Of a stretch of DNA of 64,000 bases, positions 17,466 to 27,105 are shown piece by piece. Under the pieces are notes generated by a model. That model was not told where the DNA came from, ran no database searches, and saw only the letters and a program-made list of their open reading frames with translations. Every line of letters begins with the position of its first letter. Positions within the stretch are counted from its first letter, which is position 1. This stretch comes from Candidatus Oscillibacter excrementigallinarum (GTDB lineage: Bacteria > Bacillota > Clostridia > Oscillospirales > Oscillospiraceae). Location of the stretch: the NCBI GenBank assembly GCA_019118245.1, contig DWZJ01000069.1, positions 1 through 64,000 of the forward strand. Direction: 5' to 3'. Made by a program: the position numbers and the translations under genes.

Positions 17466-18269
17466 TTGGAACAGACAAAACAGCGCATCGTGGTGAAGGT
17501 GGGCACCTCCACCCTCACCCACCACTCCGGCGCGTTGGACCTGCGGAGCATGGAGCATCTGGTGCGGGCCCTGGCAGACCTGCAGGGCATGGGCCACGAG
17601 GTGATTCTGGTGACCTCCGGCGCCATCGCCGTGGGCACCGCCAAGCTGGGGCTCTCCGAGCGGCCGAAAGAGCTGCGGATGAAGCAGGCCGCCGCTGCGG
17701 TGGGCCAGTGCCGGATGATGCACATCTACGACAAATTCTTCTCTGAGTACAACCGCTCCATGGCCCAGATCCTGCTGACCGGCGACGACGTGGAGGACCC
17801 GGACCGGGCGGACCACCTGCGCAGCACCTTCTCCGCCCTGCTGGAGATGGGGGTCATCCCGGTGGTGAACGAGAACGACTCCGTCTCCTCCGCTGAGATC
17901 GAGACCGGCCGCCACAAGGTTCTGGGCGACAACGACACCCTCTCCGCCATCGTGGCGGATCTGTGCCGGGCGGATCTGCTGGTGCTGCTCAGCGACATCG
18001 ACGGGCTGTACGACGCGGACCCCAAGACCCATCCGGAGGCGAAGCTCCTCCACACCGTGACGGAGCTGACGCCGGAGATCCTGGAGATGGCCGGCGGCGC
18101 CGGCAGCTGGCGGGGCACCGGCGGCATGGCCACCAAGCTCTCCGCCGCCCGGATCGCCATGAACGCCGGCTGCGACATGGTCATCACCAACGGCAGCCGG
18201 ATGGAGGACCTGTACGGCATCGCGGAGGGGAAGGACATTGGGACGCGGTTTTTAGCGAAGAAAAATTAG
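17466..18269 (+). CDS. proB: Glutamate 5-kinase
   Basis: TTG start; RIVVKVGTSTLTHHSG...VTSGAIAVGTAKLGL...NENDSVSSAEI...GDNDTLSAIVADL...GTGGMATKLSAARIA. Confidence 0.96.
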   Translation: MEQTKQRIVVKVGTSTLTHHSGALDLRSMEHLVRALADLQGMGHEVILVTSGAIAVGTAKLGLSERPKELRMKQAAAAVGQCRMMHIYDKFFSEYNRSMAQILLTGDDVEDPDRADHLRSTFSALLEMGVIPVVNENDSVSSAEIETGRHKVLGDNDTLSAIVADLCRADLLVLLSDIDGLYDADPKTHPEAKLLHTVTELTPEILEMAGGAGSWRGTGGMATKLSAARIAMNAGCDMVITNGSRMEDLYGIAEGKDIGTRFLAKKN

Positions 18270-18381
18270 GAGTTAGGAGTTAGGAATTAGGAGTTTTGGT
18301 GTCCGGCAAAGCCGGACGATTAAAAATCGTTCCGCCCATGGCGGAACACAACAATTCCTCATTCCTAATTCCTCATTCAAG
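18266..18381. repeat. Heptad/hairpin element, locus 2 (between proB and proA)
   Basis: TTAGGAG-TTAGGAG-TTAGGAA-TTAGGAG (18266-18293), hairpins GTCCGGC-AAA-GCCGGAC and TTCCGCC-CAT-GGCGGAA, then ATTCCTC-ATTCCTA-ATTCCTC-ATTCAAG (18354-18381). Confidence 0.85.
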
Positions 18382-18412
18382 GAAGTTCTTCATTCAAGAA
18401 AGGTGTGACGAT

Positions 18413-19660
18413 ATGACAGCACTACAGCAGCAGGGCAAGGCGGCGAAGGCCGCTACCTACGTCCTGGCCACCGCCGGGACAGCCAAGAAGAACGCGGCGC
18501 TGGCCGCCATCGCGGACATTCTGACGGAGCGGCAGGCGGAGTGGCTCTCCGCCAACGCGGAGGATGTGGCCGCCGCGAAGGAAGCGGGGATGCGCCCCGC
18601 CATGCTGGACCGGCTGACCCTGACAACCGAGCGGGTGGCGGGCATCGTGGACGGTGTGCGGCAGGTGGCCGCCCTCCCGGACCCCATCGGCAAGGTGGAT
18701 AAGATGGAGACCCGGCCCAACGGCCTCATCATCGGCCGGCGGCGGGTGCCCCTGGGGGTCATCGCCATCATCTTCGAGGCCCGGCCCAACGTCACCGTGG
18801 ACGCGGCGGCGCTGTGCCTGAAGTCCGGCAACGTGTGCATCCTCCGGGGCGGAAAGGAGGCCATCCGCTCCAACCGCTGCGTGGCGGAGCTGATGCGCCA
18901 GGCTCTGGCTTCCGTGGGCCTGCCGGAGGACTGCATCTCCCTGGTGCAGGACACCAGCCACGACACCGCCAACGAGCTGATGCATCTGGACGGGTACGTG
19001 GACGTGCTGATCCCCCGGGGCGGCGCCGGCCTCATCCGGGCCGTGGCCAAGGAGGCCAGCGTGCCGGTTATCCGCACCGGCGAAGGGGTCTGCCACATCT
19101 ACATTGACGACGAGGCGGACCTGGACATGGGGGCCAGCATCCTCTTCAACGCCAAGTGCTCCCGCCCCTCGGTATGCAACGCGGTGGAGTGCGTGCTGGT
19201 CCACCGGGACGTGGCGGCGGACTTCTGGAAGAAAGCCCTGCCGGCGCTGGACGAGAAGGGCGTGGAGCTGCGGGCGGACGGAGAGGCCCTGGAGATTCTG
19301 GGCACCCGGGCGGTGCCGGCGGAGGAGGCCGACTGGGACGCGGAGTACGACGACTATATTCTGGCCGTTAAGACCGTGGGGGGCATGGACGAGGCCATCG
19401 GCTTCATCAACGATCACGGCACCCAGCACTCGGAGGCCATCATCACCAGGAACTACTTCAAGGCCCAGCATTTCCTGGACCGCGTGGACGCGGCGGCGGT
19501 GTATGTCAACGCCTCCACCCGGTTCACCGACGGCGGCGAGTTCGGCCTGGGGGCGGAGATCGGCATCTCCACTCAGAAGATGCACGCCCGAGGCCCCATG
19601 GGGCTGGAGGAGCTGACCTCCTGCAAATACGTCATCTACGGCGAGGGCCAGGTGCGGTGA
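18413..19660 (+). CDS. proA: Glutamate-5-semialdehyde dehydrogenase (gamma-glutamyl phosphate reductase)
   Basis: RRVPLGVIAIIFEARPNVTVDAAALCLKSGN...NAKCSRPSVCNAVE...GLGAEIGISTQKMHARGPMGLEELTS. Confidence 0.97.
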   Translation: MTALQQQGKAAKAATYVLATAGTAKKNAALAAIADILTERQAEWLSANAEDVAAAKEAGMRPAMLDRLTLTTERVAGIVDGVRQVAALPDPIGKVDKMETRPNGLIIGRRRVPLGVIAIIFEARPNVTVDAAALCLKSGNVCILRGGKEAIRSNRCVAELMRQALASVGLPEDCISLVQDTSHDTANELMHLDGYVDVLIPRGGAGLIRAVAKEASVPVIRTGEGVCHIYIDDEADLDMGASILFNAKCSRPSVCNAVECVLVHRDVAADFWKKALPALDEKGVELRADGEALEILGTRAVPAEEADWDAEYDDYILAVKTVGGMDEAIGFINDHGTQHSEAIITRNYFKAQHFLDRVDAAAVYVNASTRFTDGGEFGLGAEIGISTQKMHARGPMGLEELTSCKYVIYGEGQVR

Positions 19661-19696
19661 GCGCCTGCGGAGGCCCAAAACGGATTTTGAGAAAGG

Positions 19697-19984
19697 ATGA
19701 TCTCAATGGCGGCAATCGTTCTCTCCCTAGCAGCGGCGGCAATCCTGCTGGCGGCGCTGCTCTTCCCCGCCGGGCGGGCAAAGCGGATGCTGGGCATCCT
19801 GGCGGCGGTCTGCGCCGCTGTGGCGATGGGACTGTTTTGGCAGCTGCTCTCCAGCTCCGGCGGCCCTGATGCCGGAATGGAGCTGGCGCAGCTGTACTTC
19901 CCCTGCGCCGTCTACGGGCTGGTGATCCTGGCCGGCGGTGCCATGGGGCTCGCCGGGTGGTGCCCTGGGAAAAAGCGGGGCTGA
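19697..19984 (+). CDS. Small membrane protein
   Basis: 95 aa, three hydrophobic segments, located between proA and proC. Confidence 0.6.
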   Translation: MISMAAIVLSLAAAAILLAALLFPAGRAKRMLGILAAVCAAVAMGLFWQLLSSSGGPDAGMELAQLYFPCAVYGLVILAGGAMGLAGWCPGKKRG

Positions 19985-20021
19985 CGGCCCGATCCTAAAT
20001 CATAAAAGAGGTTGATGGAAT

Positions 20022-20819
20022 ATGGCGACATTTGGTTTTATCGGCACCGGCAACATGGGCGGTGCCCTGGCCCGGGCGGCCCGGAAGCGGCTGTCCGGCG
20101 AGGAGATCCTGCTGGCCAACCGCACCGCCGCCAAGGCGGAGGCGCTGGCAAAGGAGCTGGGCTGCCGGGCGGCGGACAACGCCGCGGTGGCCGCGAAGGC
20201 GGACTACATCTTCCTGGGCGTGAAGCCCTATCTGGTGGCGGGGCTGATGGAGGAGATCGGCCCGGTGCTGGCGGCACGGAAGGACCGGTTCGTGCTGGTG
20301 TCCATGGCGGCGGCGCTGACCATCTCCGATCTGCGGGCCCGGGGCTGCGGGGACTGGCCCGTCATCCGCATCATGCCCAACACCCCCTCTGCCATCGGAG
20401 AGGGCGTGATCTTCTACACCTGTGACGGCGTCACGCCGGAGGAAGAGGCGGGATTCCTGGAGAATATGGCGGGCGCCGGGCGGCTGCTGCCCCTGGACGA
20501 CCACCTGATGGACGCCGGCAGCGCCGTGGCCGGCTGCGGCCCGGCCTTCGTGGACCTGTTCATCGAGGCCATGGCGGACGGCGGCGTGGCCTGCGGCCTC
20601 ACCCGCCCCATGGCGCTGGAGTGCGCCGCCCAGACGCTGATCGGCACGGCGCGGCTGATGCTGGAGACGGGCAGGCACCCCGGCGCGCTGAAGGACGCGG
20701 TCTGCTCCCCCGGCGGAGCCACCATCCAGGGCGTCCGGGCGCTGGAGGCCGGCGGCTTCCGCAGCGCGGTGATGGAGGCGGTCATCGCCGCCTATGAGAA
20801 AAGCGCGGAGATGAAGTGA
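20022..20819 (+). CDS. proC: Pyrroline-5-carboxylate reductase
   Basis: FGFIGTGNMGGALARAA...RIMPNTPSAIGEGVIFY...AGCGPAFVDLFIEAMADGGVACGLTR...VCSPGGATIQGVRALE. Confidence 0.96.
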   Translation: MATFGFIGTGNMGGALARAARKRLSGEEILLANRTAAKAEALAKELGCRAADNAAVAAKADYIFLGVKPYLVAGLMEEIGPVLAARKDRFVLVSMAAALTISDLRARGCGDWPVIRIMPNTPSAIGEGVIFYTCDGVTPEEEAGFLENMAGAGRLLPLDDHLMDAGSAVAGCGPAFVDLFIEAMADGGVACGLTRPMALECAAQTLIGTARLMLETGRHPGALKDAVCSPGGATIQGVRALEAGGFRSAVMEAVIAAYEKSAEMK

Positions 20820-20941
20820 ACGGCACAGGGCCGGAGGCGAACGCCTCCGGCCCTGGTATGTTTTCCCGGCCCCCGGGGGCTTGCCAGCGGCGGGGGACGT
20901 ATGATATGATCGTCCTCCCATCTTTTTTCAGGAGGACGCGT

Positions 20942-21478
20942 ATGGCACGGGACATCATTCTAAATCTGGCGATCAGCCTGGACGGCTTCATCTGCGACGA
21001 GGACGGCGGCTTCGCCTGGATCAGCGGCCAGGGAGACAGCCAGGCCGACACGGCGGACCACTTTGACTTCGACGCCTTTTTGGCGTCCTGCGACACCATC
21101 GTCATGGGCCGGAAGGCCTATGAGGACTGCTTCAGCTCCCTGACAGATGCGGCGGATAAGCAGTTCCTGGTGGCCTCCCGGACGCCCCGGAGGCCGGAGG
21201 GCAGCGTCGTCTTTCTCGCGGGGGACGTGGTCGCGGAGGTCCTGGCGCGAAAGGGCCAGCCCGGCAAACACATCTGGCTGTTCGGCGGCGGGGAGCTGGC
21301 CTCCGCATTCATCCGCGCCGATGTCGTGGACCGGTATATCGTGGGCATCCTGCCGGTGATCCGGGGCAGGGGCCGGCGGCTGTTTCAGGAGGGGCTCCCG
21401 CCGGCGGAACTCCATCTGGACCGCTGCACCGTGGCGGACGGCATCCCCATTCTGGAATACAGCCGGCGGGGCCAGTAA
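20942..21478 (+). CDS. Dihydrofolate reductase-like (RibD C-terminal domain) protein
   Basis: MARDIILNLAISLDGFICDEDGG...MGRKAYED...IWLFGGGELASAFIRADVVDRYIVGILPVIRGRGRRLF. Confidence 0.85.
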   Translation: MARDIILNLAISLDGFICDEDGGFAWISGQGDSQADTADHFDFDAFLASCDTIVMGRKAYEDCFSSLTDAADKQFLVASRTPRRPEGSVVFLAGDVVAEVLARKGQPGKHIWLFGGGELASAFIRADVVDRYIVGILPVIRGRGRRLFQEGLPPAELHLDRCTVADGIPILEYSRRGQ

Positions 21479-21483
21479 AACAG

Positions 21484-21517
21484 CAGCAGCCGCAGGGAAC
21501 GTTCCCTGCGGCTGCTG
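21484..21517. terminator. 34-bp perfect palindrome, probable bidirectional terminator
   Basis: CAGCAGCCGCAGGGAAC/GTTCCCTGCGGCTGCTG followed by TTTTTT; lies between convergent genes. Confidence 0.85.
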
Positions 21518-21558
21518 TTTTTTGGTGTTGGAAAGCTCTTCCCGTCTGGGAGGTATCC

Positions 21559-23730
21559 TCAGGCGGCGTTGGCGCCCCGGTGCAGGAAGGTCACGATGTT
21601 GCCCCGGGTGCAGGTGTCATCGGGGGCAAAGGTGCTGGCGGTGCGGCCGGTGGTGACGCCCTGGGCCACGGCCCAGTTCACCGCGTCGGCGTAAGAGGCG
21701 TCGGCGGCCACATCGGTGAAGGAGGAAGCTGCCGCGTCATCGGGGGAGCCGGCGGCGACCCACATGAAGTACACCGCCTGGGCCCGGGTGCAGGCCGTGT
21801 TGGGATCGAAGGTCTCGTCGATCATGCCCTGCTCATAGGCCCACAGGGCGGCGTTATAGTAGTAGCTGCCGGTGTTGACGGCGGCGCCGAAGGGGTTCTC
21901 CGCAGTCTCGGCGGCGGGCTCGCCGTTGGCACGCCACAGGAAGGTCAGGATGTTGGCCTCCGTGCAGGTGTCGTTGGGGGCGAAGGTGGTGGCGGAACGG
22001 CCGGTGGTGATGCCCTCCTCCACGGCCCACAGCACGGGCTCATAGTAGTAGGCAGTGGCCGCCACGTCGGTGAAGGGGTTGATGCCCCGGATGGTGATGC
22101 GGCCGGCGGGCGCGCCGTAGGCCTCTTCGGTGACGGTTCCGTTCAGCTGGTCGGTGATGTAGTCCATGACCACCTCGTCCATGGACAGGCCCAGGTCATA
22201 GTTGACGGAGGCGGCAGCAAAGGCGTAGTAGGTGTCGCCGCCGGCGGCCATGAAGTCGTTGGTGGCGATGGTGTAGGTGGCGTCCTCATCGAAGGGCTCG
22301 CCGCCCACGGTCTGGATGGTGACCCGCTGGATGCTCTTGGGGCCATAGTAGGTGGAGCCGGGATACAGGTCGCCCTGATCATAGGCCTTGGTGGTGTCCA
22401 CGGTGAACTCGATGCCGCTCACCTGGGGGAAGCCGCCGATGGAGGTGGGGGTGCAGTAGGTGGATGCCTCCAGGGCCTCCAGCAGCTCCGCGCCGGTGAC
22501 CTCCACGATGGAGAGGGTGTTGCCGAAGGGCAGCACGGTGTTGATGTCCTTCTTGGTGATGTCGCCGGCGGCGATGGAGGCGCGGATGCCGCCGCCGTTG
22601 GTGACGGCCGCGTCCACCTCGGTGCCCTCACGCTCAGCGCCCCAGACCAGGGCGTCGGTGATCAGGTCACCCAGGTTGGTCTCCTCGGTGCGGTTGCCGG
22701 GCTCCCGCTCGCCGTTCAGGGCCACTTCAGTCTTGGCGAACACGGTGCCGTACTCGTCGTCGATCTCCTTCTGGATGGCGGCGGCGCGGGCGGCCACGTC
22801 GGCGTCCTCGGCGGTCAGGTCAGCGGTGGAGACGGTGGCAGCGTCGATGCTGCCGTTCTCGCCGTCGATGGTGACCACGCCGACGCTCTCCAGCTTGGTG
22901 CCGGTGGAGGTGAGGACGGTGCCGTTTACCATGCTGCTGTCCACAGAGATGTCCGCATCGCCCGCCTGGCTGGCCGCGGTCAGCGCAGCGGTGATGTCCG
23001 CCCGGGTGGAGTGGGAGTGGCCGTCGATGAAGAGGTCGATGCCGTCCACGTTCTCCAGCAGGTCGATGGAGCGGTTGCCCACGGACTCGTCGTCAATGCC
23101 CAGGTGGCCCAGGCAGATGACATAGTTGCAGCCCTCAGCCGTCAGGGCGTCCACCTGCTCCTGGGCGCAGTCGTACAGATCCTCGCCGGCCAGGAAGGTC
23201 ACGCCCTGGATCTTGGCGGGATGGGCCTTGGTGGCGGTCTCAGGGGTGTCCAGGCCGAACACGCCGATCTTGGTGCCGGCGGGGGTGGTGAACACCATGT
23301 TGTCCTCAAAGGCCACACTGCCGTTGTACAGGACGTTGGCATCCAGGATGGCGAAGTCGGCGTCCGCCTCCAGATCCTTGAGGTTCTGATAGCCGTAGTC
23401 GAACTCATGGTTGCCCAGGCTGACCACGTCGTAGCCCGCCAGGTTCATCAGCTCCACGGCGGTGGCGCCCTCAGACGTGCTGACGGTGGGATCGCCCTGG
23501 ATGAAGTCGCCGGCGTCCATCAGCAGGACGTAGGCGCCCCGGGCCTCATAGGCGTCCTTCAGGGCCGCCACCTTGGCATAGCCGGCGATGGCGCCGTGGA
23601 CGTCGTTGGTGTGCAGGATGACGATGTCACCGTCCAGGTCCTGGGCCGTCTCCTCCGCCGCGCTGGCGGTGACAGCCAGGGAGAACGTCATGACCACCGC
23701 CATCAGCAGGGACAAGACTTTTCTTCTCAT
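21559..23730 (-). CDS. Secreted 5'-nucleotidase / bifunctional metallophosphatase with C-terminal SLH domains
   Basis: Signal peptide; DIVILHTNDVHGAIAG, SLGNHEFDYG, ICLGHLGIDDES, IDGHSHS, NGGGIRASI; C-terminal SLH-type repeats (FTDVAATAYYYEPVLWAVEEGITTG...). Confidence 0.93.
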   Translation of the reverse strand: MRRKVLSLLMAVVMTFSLAVTASAAEETAQDLDGDIVILHTNDVHGAIAGYAKVAALKDAYEARGAYVLLMDAGDFIQGDPTVSTSEGATAVELMNLAGYDVVSLGNHEFDYGYQNLKDLEADADFAILDANVLYNGSVAFEDNMVFTTPAGTKIGVFGLDTPETATKAHPAKIQGVTFLAGEDLYDCAQEQVDALTAEGCNYVICLGHLGIDDESVGNRSIDLLENVDGIDLFIDGHSHSTRADITAALTAASQAGDADISVDSSMVNGTVLTSTGTKLESVGVVTIDGENGSIDAATVSTADLTAEDADVAARAAAIQKEIDDEYGTVFAKTEVALNGEREPGNRTEETNLGDLITDALVWGAEREGTEVDAAVTNGGGIRASIAAGDITKKDINTVLPFGNTLSIVEVTGAELLEALEASTYCTPTSIGGFPQVSGIEFTVDTTKAYDQGDLYPGSTYYGPKSIQRVTIQTVGGEPFDEDATYTIATNDFMAAGGDTYYAFAAASVNYDLGLSMDEVVMDYITDQLNGTVTEEAYGAPAGRITIRGINPFTDVAATAYYYEPVLWAVEEGITTGRSATTFAPNDTCTEANILTFLWRANGEPAAETAENPFGAAVNTGSYYYNAALWAYEQGMIDETFDPNTACTRAQAVYFMWVAAGSPDDAAASSFTDVAADASYADAVNWAVAQGVTTGRTASTFAPDDTCTRGNIVTFLHRGANAA

Positions 23731-24015
23731 TCTGTTTCCTCCTCTGAAGTGATATGGGGCATCCTTTCCTAGGATAGCTATAGTATACCATCTCTGGCAA
23801 AAATGGACAGAGGGGGAGCCGCAGTTTTTCCCTGAAAAACCACCAGAAATGCACCCTCTTTTTTGTAGAAGAAGCGCAATTTTTTTCGGGTCGGATCCTG
23901 GTAATTCGGGCGGATGGGTGATATACTGAGAAAAACAGCGGCTGCCGGAGAAGTCCGGCGATCAGGCCGTCAGGCGGCCGCAAGGCGCCGCGGGCCATGC
24001 AAGGGAGGTTTTTTG

Positions 24016-25389
24016 ATGACGACATTGCTCAAGGGCGGAACTGTGATCACCGGTGCCGGACAGCGGCGGGCCGACGTCCTGCTGGACGGGGAGAAGATCA
24101 CCTGGATGGGCCGCGGGACTCAGACGGCGGACCAGGTGGTGGACGTGACCGGCTGCTTCCTCTTCCCCGGGTTCATCGACGCCCACACCCACTTCGACCT
24201 GGATGTGGCGGGCACCACCACGGCGGATGACTTCTACACCGGCACCCGGGCGGCCCTCCGGGGCGGCACCACCACGGTCATCGACTTCGCCTGCCCCAAC
24301 AAGGGGGAGTCCCTCCACCACGGGCTGGACCTGTGGCACAAGAAGGCGGACGGCAAGGCCTTCTGCGACTATGGCTTCCACATGACCATCGACGACTGGA
24401 ACGAGTCCATCCGGGCGGAGCTGCCGGATATGTTCGCCCAGGGCGTCTCCTCCTTCAAGATGTACCTGACCTACCCGGCCATGATGATGGGCGACCGGGA
24501 GATCTACTGGGCGCTGAAGGAGCTCAAGCGCCTGGGGGGCATCGCCGGGGTCCACTGTGAGAACGCTGGCGTCATCGACGGCATGATCGCCGAGCGGAAG
24601 GCCGCGGGCGAACTCTCCCCCGCCTCCCATCCCCGCACCCGCCCCCCGTATCTGGAGGCGGAGGCGGTGAGCCGCCTGCTGCGGATCGCCCAGGCGGCGG
24701 ACGCGCCGGTGGTCATCGTCCACCTCACCAACCGGGAGGCCCTTCTGGAGGTGGACCACGCCCGGAAGCGTGGCCAGACGGTCTATGTGGAGACCTGCCC
24801 CCAGTACCTGCTGCTGGATGAGAGCGTGTATTTCAACGAGGACTACTCCTCCGCCGCCCGGTATGTGTGCGCGCCGCCCCTGCGGGACAAGGCGGAGCAG
24901 GAGTACCTGTGGAAGGGGATGCGGCGGGGCGCCATCCAGACCGTGTCCACGGACCACTGCTCCTTCACCCTAGCCCAGAAGGACATGGGCCGGGAGGACT
25001 TCACCAGGATCCCCGGCGGCCTGCCGGGCGTGGAGACCCGGGGCGAGCTGCTCTATTCCTACGGCGTGGCCAAGCGGAAGATCAGCGCCGCCCAGATGTG
25101 CCGGGTGCTGTGCGAGAACCCCGCCCGGCTGTACGGCCTGTATCCCCGGAAGGGCGTACTGCGGCCCGGCAGCGACGCGGACATCGTGGTCTACGACCCC
25201 GGCGCCAGCCACGTGATCCGGGCGGAGGACTGCGTGGCCAATGTGGACTACAACCCCTATGAGGGCTTCGTCACCGCCGGCGGCATCCGGCAGGTGTGGC
25301 TGCGGGGAGCGCTGTCCGTGGAGGACGGCAAGGTCCTGGCGGAGGCCCCGGCGGGCAAGTATATGGCCCGGGGCAAGAACTCCCTGTGA
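24016..25389 (+). CDS. hydA: Dihydropyrimidinase / D-hydantoinase
   Basis: FPGFIDAHTHFDL, SSFKMYLTYP, HCENAGVIDGM, TVSTDHCSFTLAQK, GLPGVETRGELLYSYGV. Confidence 0.9.
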   Translation: MTTLLKGGTVITGAGQRRADVLLDGEKITWMGRGTQTADQVVDVTGCFLFPGFIDAHTHFDLDVAGTTTADDFYTGTRAALRGGTTTVIDFACPNKGESLHHGLDLWHKKADGKAFCDYGFHMTIDDWNESIRAELPDMFAQGVSSFKMYLTYPAMMMGDREIYWALKELKRLGGIAGVHCENAGVIDGMIAERKAAGELSPASHPRTRPPYLEAEAVSRLLRIAQAADAPVVIVHLTNREALLEVDHARKRGQTVYVETCPQYLLLDESVYFNEDYSSAARYVCAPPLRDKAEQEYLWKGMRRGAIQTVSTDHCSFTLAQKDMGREDFTRIPGGLPGVETRGELLYSYGVAKRKISAAQMCRVLCENPARLYGLYPRKGVLRPGSDADIVVYDPGASHVIRAEDCVANVDYNPYEGFVTAGGIRQVWLRGALSVEDGKVLAEAPAGKYMARGKNSL

Positions 25390-25399
25390 GCACGCGGCT

Positions 25400-26353
25400 A
25401 TGAATCTGGTCATCATCGGGCACCTTCCCGCGGACACAGAGGCCCGGATCCGGGCCTTCTTCCCCCCGGACTGGAGGGTGGTCTTCGCCGGGCCGGACCT
25501 GGCCGGGTCCTGTTTGCGAGACGCGGAGGCGCTCATCCCGGAACACCTCCCGATCAATGCCGCCCTGTTGGACAGGGCCCCGAAGCTGCGGATGATCCAG
25601 ACCGGAGCCGGGTATGACAACGTGGACCTTGCCGAGTGCACGAGGCGAGGGATCCTCGTGTGCAGCGCCGCAGGCGTCAATGCGACCGCGGTGGCGGAGC
25701 ACACCATGGCGCTGATCCTGGGATGGTACAAAAGCATCGTCTATCTGGACACGTTTCTGAAGGCCCACCGGGACAGCCGGGAGCTGTGCTATTCCGGCGG
25801 GGAGCTCTGCGGAAGGACCGTGGGCATCATCGGCCTCGGGGCCATCGGGCAGCGGGTGTCCACCCTGTGCCGGGCCTTCGGCATGAACGTACAGGGGCAC
25901 AGCCGCCACCCGAAATCCATCCAGGGTGTGGAAAACGTCGGTCTGGTGGAACTGCTGGAGCGCAGCGACGTGGTGTCCCTCCACGTGCCGGCCACGCCGG
26001 AGACCCGGCACATGATCGGCCGGCAGGCGTTCCAGCGGATGAAGCCCACCGCCATCCTGGTCAACACAGCCCGGGGCTCGGTCGTCCGCGAGGCGGACCT
26101 GGTCGAGGCTTTAGACACCCGTCAGATCGCCGGCGCGTGCCTGGATGTTTATGAGGAAGAGCCCCTCTCCCAAGCCAGCCGGCTGAGGGACTTCCCCAAC
26201 GTGATCCTCACGCCGCATACGGCGGGGTACCCCGACGGCGTCAAGCTGCATGAGCGGCGCTGCGCCTTTTTTGCCGGCAACCTTCAGCGGGCCTGGCGGG
26301 GAGAACTGCCGGAGAACCTGCTGAACCCGGACACCTGGACTGGCTGGAGATAA
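25400..26353 (+). CDS. D-isomer specific 2-hydroxyacid dehydrogenase
   Basis: GAGYDNVDLAECTRRGI, GRTVGIIGLGAIGQRVS, LVNTARGSVVREADLVEAL, GACLDVYEEEPL, LTPHTAGYPDG. Confidence 0.9.
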   Translation: MNLVIIGHLPADTEARIRAFFPPDWRVVFAGPDLAGSCLRDAEALIPEHLPINAALLDRAPKLRMIQTGAGYDNVDLAECTRRGILVCSAAGVNATAVAEHTMALILGWYKSIVYLDTFLKAHRDSRELCYSGGELCGRTVGIIGLGAIGQRVSTLCRAFGMNVQGHSRHPKSIQGVENVGLVELLERSDVVSLHVPATPETRHMIGRQAFQRMKPTAILVNTARGSVVREADLVEALDTRQIAGACLDVYEEEPLSQASRLRDFPNVILTPHTAGYPDGVKLHERRCAFFAGNLQRAWRGELPENLLNPDTWTGWR

Positions 26354-26402
26354 TCCCCTCCGCTGACTGGCGGTCCCTGCGCGCAAAAGGGGCTTTGCCC
26401 GC

Positions 26403-26443
26403 GACTGATCAAACAGGCGCCCGCCTCATTTTCAATGAGGCGG
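26403..26443. terminator. 19-bp perfect stem-loop between convergent genes
   Basis: AACAGGCGCCCGCCTCATT-TTC-AATGAGGCGGGCGCCTGTT. Confidence 0.75.
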
Positions 26444-26469
26444 GCGCCTGTTCTGCTGTTGATGTGTTT

Positions 26470-26973
26470 TCAGCCCTCTGCAGGCTCCTCCCAGGTCACG
26501 TCCACGATGGTGCCGCCCAGGATCTCGATGTACTCGCTCTTGAGGATGTAGTCCGTCTTGCCGATCCGGACCTCCTGGTCGCCCACCTGGGTGGTCATCA
26601 CCTCGCCCGCCGGGGTCTCCGTGGTGGCGGTGAAGTACAGCGTCACATGGTCCGGGTCCTCCACCCACTGTCCGTCGGGGCCCAGGACGTAATAGGGTGC
26701 CTTCTCCACGCTCTCGATCTGGCCGCCCACCAGGGCGCCGGAGGCCATCAGCGGAGAGGGCAGATGCTCCCGGCAGTTCTCATACAGCTCCACCGGGACG
26801 CCCTCGGCCCGGACCACATAGGTCACCTTCACCATGCTGCTCTCCCCGGCCTCGCCGCCATCTCCGCTGCCCAGCAGCTTCCAGGCGCCAAAGGCCACCA
26901 CCGCCACGATCAAAATAACGGCAATGATGTCGATGACATTGAATTTTCCAACGCGCTTTGCTTTCTGTTCCAT
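26470..26973 (-). CDS. DUF4330-type membrane-anchored protein
   Basis: MEQKAKRVGKFNVIDIIAVILIVAVVAFGAWKLL...; 167 aa; the longer ORF to 29292 is antisense to the next gene. Confidence 0.8.
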   Translation of the reverse strand: MEQKAKRVGKFNVIDIIAVILIVAVVAFGAWKLLGSGDGGEAGESSMVKVTYVVRAEGVPVELYENCREHLPSPLMASGALVGGQIESVEKAPYYVLGPDGQWVEDPDHVTLYFTATTETPAGEVMTTQVGDQEVRIGKTDYILKSEYIEILGGTIVDVTWEEPAEG

Positions 26974-27105
26974 GGTCTCCTCCGTAAACGGCGCGGATGC
27001 GCCTGTATTTGGCGTTTGTCTTCTGGACAAGATCTGGTTGGTATTGTATAATATTTTCCGCGATTCCACAACCCCCATTTGCGAAAGAGAAAAGAAAGGC
27101 ACTTC